Source: a virus
Strand: one strand, 5' to 3'
Length of the DNA: 20,576 bases
IMG/VR virus record: IMGVR_UViG_3300003324_000089
Coordinates: 20,214-40,789 of that record
The notes beneath the pieces were generated by a model. It ran no database searches. It worked only from the letters and a program-made list of their open reading frames with translations, and was not told the DNA's origin. The translations under genes and the position numbers were made by a program. Shown here in pieces: positions 1 through 5,903 of this stretch; the first letter of the stretch is position 1, and the number at the start of each line of letters is the position of its first letter.

Positions 1-864
1 AATCGATGGGGCTTAATCCCGAGTCTACCCGGCTCGGCTCCCACCGCGCCCCTGGGAGAAAGTGTCGAGCTTCTTAAGCTCGCACAAGTCGCTCGTAAGG
101 GCCGGCCCAATCGCGTTGACTACATGAAAGACCAACGCAACCACGGTGCGTGTACCGGTTTCGGCACGGAGCGCGTCGTGCGTATGGCCTTGAAACAGAA
201 CGGCAAGCCTGACATCGACTTGTCACCGCTTTTCGCCTACTTCAACAACCGCATGGAGTCGGGCCTGCCTACGACGCAAGACACAGGCGCAACAATCGCC
301 GGCAGCATCGCCGCAGCAAAGAAGTATGGACTCTGCCGAGAGCCCTACTGGACCTATACGAACGCTGACGGCTATCTCTTCGTGAAGCCTGAGTGGTACG
401 CGTACGAGGACGGCCTGTTGCATCAAGTCCTCGACTCGTACCCGGTGCCAAACAACCCCGATGCTATCAGACAAGCGCTCGCGTCTGGCTACGGCGTTAC
501 GCTCGGCAGCACCGTCTTTTACCAGGCGTTCGAGTACGCGCCGAACGGCGACGTTACGATGCCGCAGAGCAACGACAGCGTAGCAGGCGCGCATAACTAC
601 GTGCTCGACGGCTGGGACGATGATGCCGCCTCGGGTATGTATGACTTTGGCAATAGCTGGGGGCCGCGCTGGGGTAACGGCGGCTTCGGTCGAGTGCCCT
701 ACGATTACATCTCGCGCTTCGCGTTCGACCTGCACGCTGTCAAGCTTGTTGAGTCGCCCGAAGATGCGGCGCATATTGTGACTGTCAGCAAGACTGACGG
801 CACACAGTCTCGCATCGACAACGCCAAAGCCGTTACGGTCGACAACCGGCAGGTGTGGCCATGA
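1..864 (+). CDS. Papain-like (C1 family) cysteine peptidase, 5' end outside window
   Basis: The reading frame is open from base 1, so the true start lies upstream and only about 287 residues are visible. The papain-type catalytic set is present: Cys in GACTGFG (codon 51 of the visible part), His in GAHNYVL (codon 198) and Asn in FGNSWGPRWG (codon 218); a Gln at codon 46 could form the oxyanion hole. The region before the Cys (PNRVDYMKDQRNHGAC) matches the mature N-terminus of C1 peptidases, so residues further upstream could be a propeptide or another virion domain. The stop overlaps the endolysin start as ATGA, giving translational coupling. Known phage C1 peptidases are poorly characterised. 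From position I infer a virion or lysis-associated role, cutting a host or structural protein; this is not proven. The family call is secure, the role is not. Confidence 0.85.
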   Translation, partial: NRWGLIPSLPGSAPTAPLGESVELLKLAQVARKGRPNRVDYMKDQRNHGACTGFGTERVVRMALKQNGKPDIDLSPLFAYFNNRMESGLPTTQDTGATIAGSIAAAKKYGLCREPYWTYTNADGYLFVKPEWYAYEDGLLHQVLDSYPVPNNPDAIRQALASGYGVTLGSTVFYQAFEYAPNGDVTMPQSNDSVAGAHNYVLDGWDDDAASGMYDFGNSWGPRWGNGGFGRVPYDYISRFAFDLHAVKLVESPEDAAHIVTVSKTDGTQSRIDNAKAVTVDNRQVWP

Positions 865-1508
865 TAGCGCCTGACCTGGAGCGCCTCTCCTCAAACCACA
901 ACGGCGCGATGCCCGCCGGCGTAAAGACTGTTATCATTCATTCGACGCGCTCCGGCAAGGCGATGAACCCGACAGAGTTCGAGGGCACGCTTAACTACAT
1001 GAGCACGCCCGGCACGACGTCCTCTAACTGGGTCATCTCGCGCGAGGGCGTCGCTGCTCGTGTCGTGCCGGACGACTTGCAAGCATGGCACGCCGGCGTT
1101 GACAACGACAATTCATGGGGGATCGAGCTTGAGCAAGGCGTGGAGGCTGACGGCTTCACAGAGCCGCAACTTCAAAAGCTCGTAGCTGTCTGTCGTGGCT
1201 ACCGCGATGACTTCGGCGTGCCTGTACGACGCATCTTCGACTCGACTAGCGGCGGCTTCGTGGGCCATCAAGACACGCGACAGGGCCAGAGCTACGGGAA
1301 GTCAGACCCGGGCTTCCTGTTCCCCTGGGATTGGTTCGTTAAACAGCTACAGCCCGGCCAGATTGTCGCGCCTATCGGCGTCGGCATTCACTTTCGCAGC
1401 GGTAAGGACCGTGAGATATGGAACGCTGAGACTGACCCCGGAGAAGTGCCTGACGGGGTCGGCCTGCGCTGGCCCGATGGCACAGTCACGACTATCTGGA
1501 CCCCTTAG
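861..1508 (+). CDS. Endolysin: N-acetylmuramoyl-L-alanine amidase (Amidase_2 / T7 lysozyme fold)
   Basis: This predicted zinc amidase would cut the bond between N-acetylmuramic acid and L-alanine in peptidoglycan at the end of infection. Zinc ligands of the Amidase_2 fold are visible: His in VIIHSTRSG, His in VGHQDTRQG, and the Asp of KSDPGF in the position held by Cys or Asp in the family. A catalytic-type Glu sits in GIELEQG. The domain fills about residues 8-165; the last 40 residues (RSGKDREIW to TIWTP) are an unassigned C-terminal extension. No signal peptide is seen, so export would need the holin downstream. I chose ATG 861, which overlaps the upstream TGA (ATGA) and has AGGTG just before it; an in-frame GTG at 855 would add two residues. 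The holin follows after 12 bases, a standard lysis cassette. Confidence 0.92.
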   Translation: MIAPDLERLSSNHNGAMPAGVKTVIIHSTRSGKAMNPTEFEGTLNYMSTPGTTSSNWVISREGVAARVVPDDLQAWHAGVDNDNSWGIELEQGVEADGFTEPQLQKLVAVCRGYRDDFGVPVRRIFDSTSGGFVGHQDTRQGQSYGKSDPGFLFPWDWFVKQLQPGQIVAPIGVGIHFRSGKDREIWNAETDPGEVPDGVGLRWPDGTVTTIWTP

Positions 1509-1520
1509 AAGGAGGCCGAG

Positions 1521-1787
1521 ATGCTAACGAAAATCTGGGACAACCATTGGGCGCGTGAGGCGATTCTTTTCGTCGTCTCTGCGCTCGCTACACAGTTTGC
1601 CTTTAGCGCTGCTGACTTGCTCAGCGTGCTACAGACAGCACACGACTGGAAAGAGCTATGGGCCGACTCTACCGCGTGGCTCAACGCGTTCCTGTTCGCA
1701 TTCGTGATTACGCTTATCAAGCAAGTGGTCGCCGCTGCGCTGGCGTGGCGCGCGAATCGCACTCTGGCCGGCCCGAAGAGCACTTAG
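1521..1787 (+). CDS. Holin, two transmembrane helices
   Basis: An 88-residue protein with two hydrophobic segments, about residues 14-34 (AILFVVSALATQFAF and following) and 54-76 (LNAFLFAFVITLIKQVV and following), and a short basic C-terminus (WRANRTLAGPKST). Size, topology and position directly after the amidase fit a class II type holin, which would form inner-membrane holes and release the endolysin. An AAGGAGG ribosome binding site sits 7 bases before ATG 1521. The gene is followed by a strong terminator, so it ends the lysis transcript. Holins are too diverse to assign to a family by eye. No separate spanin pair was found next to it, although a 48-residue membrane protein at 19224 is another small membrane candidate in the window. 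Confidence 0.8.
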   Translation: MLTKIWDNHWAREAILFVVSALATQFAFSAADLLSVLQTAHDWKELWADSTAWLNAFLFAFVITLIKQVVAAALAWRANRTLAGPKST

Positions 1788-1812
1788 GAAGTTTCTTCCA
1801 AAAAAGTTGCGC

Positions 1813-1850
1813 AACCCCCTTGCCTTTGCTGGCGAGGGGGTTTATCTTTG
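1813..1850 (+). terminator. Intrinsic terminator after the lysis genes
   Basis: A 12-bp stem (1813-1824 pairing with 1831-1842, one T-G wobble) encloses a TTTGCT loop. It is flanked by an A-run on the left (1799-1805) and TTTATCTTT on the right, as in a rho-independent terminator that could also work from the other strand. It sits 25 bases after the holin stop and before a group of small genes, so it marks the end of the late/lysis unit. Confidence 0.85.
1820..1848 (+). promoter_or_regulatory. Weak sigma70-like promoter candidate inside the terminator
   Basis: TTGCCT at 1820-1825 and TATCTT at 1843-1848 are 17 bases apart, giving a plausible -35/-10 pair embedded in the terminator hairpin. 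It would drive the small genes from 1877 with a leader of about 20 bases. The match is only moderate and the overlap with the hairpin makes it uncertain. Confidence 0.3.
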
Positions 1851-1876
1851 TCCTATCAACTGAGGAGGAACTTCAA

Positions 1877-2035
1877 ATGATTCTCAGCACTCGACGTAGC
1901 AGCAACGACAGCCTAATCACAGTCGAGGACCACGATGGCCAGTACATCGTCCGTGTGAATGGCAAGAAAGCGCTGACGACGCCTGACTTCCACCGCGCTG
2001 ACAACGCCGCGTTTCGCTGGCAGTACGTTCGATAG
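1877..2035 (+). CDS. Hypothetical protein, 52 residues
   Basis: A short gene after the terminator, starting at ATG 1877 with a GAGGAGG ribosome binding site 6-7 bases upstream. The longer open frame reaching back to 1658 runs through the holin gene and the terminator hairpin, so that extension is not real. The product (MILSTRRSSNDSLITVED start, FRWQYVR end) alternates hydrophobic and charged residues around DGQYIVRVNGKKALTTPDF, suggesting a small beta-rich fold. It has no Cys, no signal peptide and no membrane segment. I do not recognise the family. The next gene follows 30 bases later with a similar MIL start and the same kind of ribosome binding site, so the two are probably co-transcribed. 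Confidence 0.7.
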   Translation: MILSTRRSSNDSLITVEDHDGQYIVRVNGKKALTTPDFHRADNAAFRWQYVR

Positions 2036-2065
2036 CTCAGCAAGAACCTGAGGAGGAACTGCCCG

Positions 2066-2320
2066 ATGATTCTCACCGACGCTCAGCAAGCCGAAATCGC
2101 CACCGCTGCTAATGCAATGGCTGAGGCAGTAGCCGAAGACGCTCTAGCCGGCCTCGTCGGTAAGTGGGATGGCAAAACACTCAAGAGCCTTGGCGACGCT
2201 GTTGACATTAATTCCTACATCGAGGAGGCGTTTGTTGACTGGCTCGACGCGTACGGCTTAGAAACTGCTATTTCGATGACGAACATCGCTTTCGCAGCCG
2301 TCGAGGCATCCTGGCAATGA
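2066..2320 (+). CDS. Hypothetical acidic helical protein, 84 residues
   Basis: An alanine-rich, acidic protein, probably all helix (QQAEIATAANAMAEAVAEDA, then DINSYIEEAFVDWLDAYG). A GAGGAGGAA ribosome binding site lies about 8 bases before ATG 2066. The stop overlaps the next gene as ATGA, so the two are translationally coupled. There are no Cys residues, no membrane segment and no known motif. The 78-residue protein at 7475 has a similar PxxQQAEA-type N-terminus and Ala-rich helical make-up, but I cannot show homology by eye. Function unknown. Confidence 0.75.
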   Translation: MILTDAQQAEIATAANAMAEAVAEDALAGLVGKWDGKTLKSLGDAVDINSYIEEAFVDWLDAYGLETAISMTNIAFAAVEASWQ

Positions 2321-2811
2321 CTCGCGCATACGGCCACGAATGCTTCCGTCGAAACGTGTGCTTTAGCTGCCAGGGCCGTCTGCGTGCTCGCCGTAGTGAC
2401 TCACACGCTGAGATAATGTATGATGACGGGCGACGCGCTTTCGCTGCGCCTGTCTGCACTCTCTGTAAGATTACGCATGTGGAGACGACGATGGCGCCGC
2501 GCAAACTGCCAGACTTCGAGGACCGAGTGGAGGCGCTCGTGGCGCACGGAGCAACCGACGGTTACGCTGTCGCTCAGTGGCACAAAGTCACTATGGAAGA
2601 CGGTGAGATTCGCGAGCGCATTTACACTGTCCTGCTCAACGGCAAGATAATGACGCGCATTGATACATGCGACGAACGCCGAAGTTTCCAGTCGTTCAAG
2701 GGCACCGGCTGGCACGAGTGGCCACGTCCATTTAAGGCGCGCAATATCGTGCATTTCTTGGAGAAGTGCGCTGACGCTCTAGAGAGCAAGGGATTCGAGA
2801 GGCAGTTTTGA
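2317..2811 (+). CDS. Hypothetical protein with N-terminal zinc ribbon
   Basis: This 164-residue protein starts at ATG 2317 inside the upstream stop (ATGA). Residues 1-55 hold two CxxC pairs, CFSC and CTLC, about 30 residues apart: a probable zinc ribbon like the free-standing mini ribbons at 4209 and 5733. The rest (MAPRKLPDFEDRVEALV onward) is a separate soluble domain with a central segment (ERIYTVLLNGKIMTRIDTCDE) and a helical end. An internal ATG at 2491 could give a shorter product without the ribbon, but its ribosome binding site is weak. The stop overlaps the next small gene as TGATG. Likely nucleic-acid or protein binding because of the ribbon; no family recognised. Confidence 0.75.
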   Translation: MTRAYGHECFRRNVCFSCQGRLRARRSDSHAEIMYDDGRRAFAAPVCTLCKITHVETTMAPRKLPDFEDRVEALVAHGATDGYAVAQWHKVTMEDGEIRERIYTVLLNGKIMTRIDTCDERRSFQSFKGTGWHEWPRPFKARNIVHFLEKCADALESKGFERQF

Positions 2812-2900
2812 TGCTAACAGGCGCATGGAGCAACTTCGTTTGGTACTGTTTCAGGCGATGGGCTTACAACAAGCTCTTCGGCCGCAAGAGGAGGGACTAA
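2811..2900 (+). CDS. Small aromatic, cationic peptide, 29 residues
   Basis: A 30-codon frame (ATG 2811 to TAA 2898-2900) exactly fills the gap between the upstream gene (TGATG overlap) and the sliding clamp, whose TTG begins on the next base. The peptide has a Trp/Phe/Tyr-rich first half (GAWSNFVWYCF) and a basic end (FGRKRRD), so it could be amphipathic and membrane-active. The gene's last codons carry the AGAGGAGGG that serves as ribosome binding site for the clamp, so one role may be coupling clamp translation. Very short and without known relatives that I can name. Confidence 0.5.
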   Translation: MLTGAWSNFVWYCFRRWAYNKLFGRKRRD

Positions 2901-3971
2901 TTGAACGGCTCAACACTGCACTATCTCGCGGGCGTCGCTGACCTCGTCAAACTTGACATCGAGGCAGCGGCGCTCTCTTTGCGTGCTGAGGATGGGCGCA
3001 TCTCGGCATCGTACACTGCCAACTATGCTGGCGGTAAGCGCATCGCAGAGTATCAAGGCGATACGTTCTTACTCAGCGTCTCAGCCGGCCGCTTCAAGAC
3101 TCTTGTAAGCATGTTCGACGCGGACGACGAGGTACAGTGCGCCGTTGTCGGCACAGAGGGCGACCCTGGGCTTCGTTTGCGCTCCAAGCGCATGACGACC
3201 ACGCTTCGCATCTGGGGTCAGGCGGCGGGCGAGCCGGTCGCTATCAAACGTCGAGATGCTGAGTTCGCTTTTCGTATGCCCGTAGGCGAGCTTATCAGCG
3301 AGCTTGAGATAGCGAGCGCGTTTATCGCTGAGACTGCCGCGCACGGTGCGCTTATGCAAGGCATCAAGTTCGACCTTGATAACGGCCGGCTGCGCTTGCT
3401 CGCGTCTGACCGTGTCTCTGTGCTCTACGAGAGCGCTATACGCGTCTCTGGCGAGGGGCAAGGCTCAGTAGTGCTCCCAGCACAAGACGCGCTTCTAGGC
3501 GCTCGCCTTGTCGCGGAGGGGGACGTCATCATTGCTAAGGGTCGGGACTCTGATATCGTCTCGTTTCAAGGCGGCAATGCTCTCTTTCGCTCAGCGACAT
3601 TTGCGGGCGAGTGGCCGGATATGTCGAGAGTCACGCAGAAACGCAAGGCTGCGAGCACGCTAACAATCGAGTCGGCCGCACTGCGCAACATCGTTGACGG
3701 CTCGAAAGCGCTCGACACCGGCCCAGACGTTGACGTGAACCAAGGCCGTAATGGCAGGGGCGCTGTTCTCAGCATCGCGGGCGAGTCGGGCTCTTTCGCT
3801 GTCGCTGTCGAAGGCACACTTCAAACGCCCCGACTGCGCTACGATAGAGCAGCGCTCTCGCGCGTCGTCAAGATGGGCTCGGTCCTGACGTTCAACGCAA
3901 CCGAAAAGAACTTCGAGCCGACGCTAATAACCAGCGAGCATCGCCGCTGCTGGGTGATGACGAGGATTTAA
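2901..3971 (+). CDS. dnaN-like: Sliding clamp (DNA polymerase III beta subunit-like)
   Basis: A 356-residue protein with the length and repeat layout of bacterial beta clamps, which form a ring on DNA and hold the polymerase. Signature stretches appear where expected: GIKFDLDNGRLRLLASDRVS (domain 2, compare the bacterial LATDGHRLA region), NALFRSATFAGEWPD (compare RLIDGxFPDY) and a final SEHRRCWVMTRI, resembling the terminal strand near the partner-binding pocket. Similarity is otherwise low, as usual for phage clamps. The start is TTG 2901 with AGAGGAGGG 5-6 bases before it. No clamp-loader gene is visible, so the host loader would be needed. The likely client is the polymerase at 9708. Confidence 0.85.
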   Translation: MNGSTLHYLAGVADLVKLDIEAAALSLRAEDGRISASYTANYAGGKRIAEYQGDTFLLSVSAGRFKTLVSMFDADDEVQCAVVGTEGDPGLRLRSKRMTTTLRIWGQAAGEPVAIKRRDAEFAFRMPVGELISELEIASAFIAETAAHGALMQGIKFDLDNGRLRLLASDRVSVLYESAIRVSGEGQGSVVLPAQDALLGARLVAEGDVIIAKGRDSDIVSFQGGNALFRSATFAGEWPDMSRVTQKRKAASTLTIESAALRNIVDGSKALDTGPDVDVNQGRNGRGAVLSIAGESGSFAVAVEGTLQTPRLRYDRAALSRVVKMGSVLTFNATEKNFEPTLITSEHRRCWVMTRI

Positions 3972-3972
3972 C

Positions 3973-4212
3973 ATGGACAACCCAGAACTCTACGAAGTGT
4001 CTGAGAAGATACTCGCTTTACAGCATGACTTAGCGCTGGTTACCGATGCATGGAAAGCGCACCATAACATACCCAGAACCCATTGGGGTTGGAACGGCAA
4101 TCACGACGACCTAAAACGCTTGAAAGAGCGCATAGAAGCTGACATACAAAGTTGGCAGGTTGTCGAGGCGCATCTTAACGGCATAGAGGCCGTGAACCGG
4201 TTGTTTCGATGA
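3973..4212 (+). CDS. Hypothetical helical protein, 79 residues
   Basis: The start ATG 3973 lies one base after the clamp stop, with GAGGAT a few bases upstream. The product is mostly charged helix with heptad-like spacing at both ends (ELYEVSEKILALQHDLALV, then KRLKERIEADIQSWQVVEAH), joined by a Trp/His-rich link (HNIPRTHWGWNGNHDD). This looks like a helical hairpin or coiled coil. The stop overlaps the next gene as ATGA. Function unknown; a clamp or replication accessory is possible from position only. Confidence 0.7.
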   Translation: MDNPELYEVSEKILALQHDLALVTDAWKAHHNIPRTHWGWNGNHDDLKRLKERIEADIQSWQVVEAHLNGIEAVNRLFR

Positions 4213-4319
4213 TTCTCTTTGCGCGTTACTGCACAGTCTGCCGTCGGACGACTAGCTGGGCGCGAGGCATTGTCTACGAGAATTGCCTTCGCTGCGGCTA
4301 CAAGGAGAAAATGACGTGA
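4209..4319 (+). CDS. Mini zinc-ribbon protein, 36 residues
   Basis: A 36-residue frame linked to both neighbours: its ATG sits in the upstream stop (ATGATT at 4209) and its TGA overlaps the GTG of the next gene at 4316. The sequence holds two CxxC pairs, YCTVC and NCLRC, 15 residues apart, with CGYK after the second as in classic zinc ribbons. The codons before the stop contain the AAGGAG used by the next gene. Such ribbons bind nucleic acids or host polymerase and regulatory proteins, but no partner can be read from the sequence. The overlaps plus the intact ribbon make the gene convincing despite its size. Confidence 0.65.
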   Translation: MILFARYCTVCRRTTSWARGIVYENCLRCGYKEKMT

Positions 4320-5749
4320 CTTACCCATTTGTTATCGAGCGTTACGGTGTCGTTAATGTTGTGCGGGACGACACCGTACCCGGTGGCACGAAACAACGCG
4401 TCCTCGAGCGCTGGCTGCCGGAGATGGGGCCGGGTGAGTACGTCTATGCTTCGCCGGCAGAGGGTTACGCTCAGATAGCGCTCGCGCTCGCGTGTCGCGC
4501 CCTGGGTCCCGATTACAAAGCGCATATCTTCGTAGCGAAGCGCAAAGTAATGCACGATAGGACACGTCTAGCGCAGCGTGCGGGCGCAATAATCACAGAG
4601 GTGGAGCGCGTCGCATCATTCTGGACTGTCGCAGCGCGAGCTAAAGCGTACGCAGAACGCAACAGACCTTGGCCGCTTAAGGGCAGCTTAGAACCGCGCT
4701 TGCTGCCGTTCGGCCTCGACGCAGTGCGCTTTCGTAATCTCTTGATTCAAGAGGTGCGCGAGGCTATTGGCCCTAGGGGACGTCGACCTCTACATCCAAA
4801 GCAAGTGTTCTGCGCTGTCGGTAGCGGCACTCTTATTCGCTGTCTCCAAGACGTGTGGCCCGACGCTGAGTTTCACGCGATACAAGTCGGCCACAAAGCT
4901 GATATCGGGGACGCTCAGCGGCACATAGCGCCCGAGCCGTTCTCAAAGCGTGCTGAGATTATGCCTCCGTTCCCATCGTGCGACACTTACGACGCTAAGG
5001 CTTGGTGCTTTGTTAACTACTTCGCAAAGCCCGGCGCGCTCTTCTGGAACGTCGCTGCCGATTCTGAGGAACTTTTTTCAAAATATCTCTCGGAAGGGGT
5101 TGACCTCGACTCCTCAGATAGGATACAGTCATCCCAACGAACGGGGCGACTCCCCCGCAAGCAAGAGAATCAAAGGAGAACAACAATGACGACCGCTACT
5201 GCCAAGTACCTCAAGCACGAAGTCAAGGTGGACTTCAAGAACCTTGACGCCATCACCATCAAGTCCTGGACCGGCCCGGAGGGCGCCAGCATCCCCCAGA
5301 AGGCCGCATCGAAGCTCGTCGGCAAGACGTTCGACAGCGCCGGCAAGGCCGGCCGCGCGGCCATCGAAGCCGTTAACGCGTTCGAGAAGCGCCCCGAACT
5401 GCCGGCAGACCGCCGCATGGTGTTCTACGAGGCGGGCGCGAAACAGCCCATCAACGCGAAGAACGTCGGCAACATCGGCGCCAAGGTTCGCACCTCGAAG
5501 CCCGCGAAGGACGAAGAGCCGGCCGCGAAGACGCGCAAGGGCGCTGCCGTCGAGGACAAGAGCAAGAAGTCCGTCAACGAGGACAAAGCGAAGGCTCAGC
5601 GCGCCAGCCGTAAGGCCGGCCCGGTGACGACGCGGAAGTCCAAGGAGGCCGCGGCCGCGAAGGCCGCGCCGAAAAACACCCGCTCCCGCACCGCCGCCGT
5701 CGAGAACGACGACAGCGACGACAGCGAGGAGCTTGACTTCGAGGATTAG
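4316..5749 (+). CDS. PLP-dependent fold type II enzyme-like protein, in frame with lysine-rich protein
   Basis: I chose GTG 4316 (overlapping the upstream TGA, AAGGAG 8 bases before) over a TTG at 4283. Residues 1 to about 260 look like a tryptophan synthase beta/ACC deaminase-type PLP enzyme: RDDTVPGGTKQR supplies a candidate Schiff-base lysine, SPAEGYAQIALALA resembles the substrate loop and following helix, and AVGSGTLIRCL the glycine-rich phosphate loop. No stop separates this from the protein at 5186, so a 477-residue fusion is encoded. The joining stretch (about 5090-5185) translates to arginine/serine-rich junk-like sequence and contains a promoter and ribosome binding site, so it looks like an intergenic region that lost its stop. 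PLP enzymes occur in phages with modified bases, but no substrate is evident here. Adding one base to the T6 run at 5073-5078 would end the enzyme at TGA 5101-5103. Confidence 0.65.
   Translation: MTYPFVIERYGVVNVVRDDTVPGGTKQRVLERWLPEMGPGEYVYASPAEGYAQIALALACRALGPDYKAHIFVAKRKVMHDRTRLAQRAGAIITEVERVASFWTVAARAKAYAERNRPWPLKGSLEPRLLPFGLDAVRFRNLLIQEVREAIGPRGRRPLHPKQVFCAVGSGTLIRCLQDVWPDAEFHAIQVGHKADIGDAQRHIAPEPFSKRAEIMPPFPSCDTYDAKAWCFVNYFAKPGALFWNVAADSEELFSKYLSEGVDLDSSDRIQSSQRTGRLPRKQENQRRTTMTTATAKYLKHEVKVDFKNLDAITIKSWTGPEGASIPQKAASKLVGKTFDSAGKAGRAAIEAVNAFEKRPELPADRRMVFYEAGAKQPINAKNVGNIGAKVRTSKPAKDEEPAAKTRKGAAVEDKSKKSVNEDKAKAQRASRKAGPVTTRKSKEAAAAKAAPKNTRSRTAAVENDDSDDSEELDFED
5100..5127 (+). promoter_or_regulatory. 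Promoter candidate for the 5186 gene
   Basis: TTGACC (5100-5105) and GATACA (5122-5127), 16 bases apart, form a sigma70-like pair with a good -35 and a modest -10. It lies in the reading frame of the PLP fusion but in a stretch that does not look protein-like. The leader of about 50 bases ends in AAAGGAG before ATG 5186. Strong codon bias in that gene fits its own high expression. Confidence 0.45.
5186..5749 (+). CDS. Abundant Lys/Ala-rich DNA-binding-like protein with acidic tip
   Basis: An internal gene in the same frame as the PLP open frame, starting at ATG 5186 with AAAGGAG 7-8 bases before it and its own promoter candidate. Residues 1-105 form a globular part (KYLKHEVKVDFKNLDAITIK, SKLVGKTFDSAGKAGR, ADRRMVFYEAG). 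Residues 105-170 are a Lys/Ala/Arg-rich disordered tail, and the last 14 residues are an acidic tip ending EELDFED. Codons are strongly C/G-ending (AAG, GTC, CGC, GCC) compared with neighbours, pointing to high expression; only the gene at 14642 shares this. The basic tail plus acidic aromatic tip recalls ssDNA-binding or histone-like phage proteins. The family is not recognised, so DNA binding is an inference. Confidence 0.75.
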   Translation: MTTATAKYLKHEVKVDFKNLDAITIKSWTGPEGASIPQKAASKLVGKTFDSAGKAGRAAIEAVNAFEKRPELPADRRMVFYEAGAKQPINAKNVGNIGAKVRTSKPAKDEEPAAKTRKGAAVEDKSKKSVNEDKAKAQRASRKAGPVTTRKSKEAAAAKAAPKNTRSRTAAVENDDSDDSEELDFED

Positions 5750-5843
5750 TTGCGCGAAGTGCGCCGGGACTCTCTACGTCGAAGTCCTGGACAGGGAGGT
5801 TAAATGTCTTAACTGCGGCTTCGTCGCCGCACGAATCGCTTAG
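5733..5843 (+). CDS. Probable mini zinc-ribbon protein, 36 residues, TTG start
   Basis: After the abundant gene, the frame ending at TAG 5841-5843 encodes CAKCAGTLYV, then VKCLNCGF: two CxxC pairs 15 residues apart, the same arrangement as the 36-residue protein at 4209. The only canonical in-frame start is TTG 5733, overlapping the upstream gene by 17 bases; GAGGAG at 5726-5731 is very close to it, so ATT 5745 is an alternative start. The ribbon pattern and similarity in size to the 4209 protein argue that the gene is real, while the start is weak. It is followed by the hairpin at 5851. Confidence 0.45.
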   Translation: MTSRISCAKCAGTLYVEVLDREVKCLNCGFVAARIA

Positions 5844-5850
5844 CAGCCTT

Positions 5851-5886
5851 AGAGCCGTCAGCACCCTCCTCGCTGGCGGCTCTTTG
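5851..5886 (+). terminator. Hairpin, weak terminator or leader control element
   Basis: A 12-bp stem (5851-5862 with 5872-5883, one T-G wobble) and a 9-base loop ACCCTCCTC, followed by TTTGGTGTT. The T tract is weak, so termination would be partial. The loop bases CTCCTC (5866-5871) are the exact complement of GAGGAG (5893-5898), the ribosome binding site of the helicase at 5904, so a pseudoknot that hides it is possible. Confidence 0.6.
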
Positions 5887-5903
5887 GTGTTCGAGGAGAA
5901 CTC

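Noticed and set aside
223-894. 223-residue open frame on the - strand opposite the peptidase
   Set aside because: It lies wholly under a gene with intact catalytic motifs, has no ribosome binding site and translates to Arg/Ala/Val-rich sequence typical of antisense to biased codons.
1658-1876. N-terminal extension of the 52-residue gene back to 1658
   Set aside because: It would run through the holin gene and the terminator hairpin; the ribosome binding site supports ATG 1877.
5073-5079. TTTTTTC at 5073 as a -1 ribosomal slippery site in the PLP gene
   Set aside because: The codon phase is wrong for the X XXY YYZ pattern in this frame, so a sequencing or mutational length change in the T run is the simpler idea.
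5244-5627. 127-residue Arg/Pro/Ser-rich + frame inside the 5186 gene
   Set aside because: An out-of-frame reading of C/G-ending codons; no start signal and no domain-like sequence.
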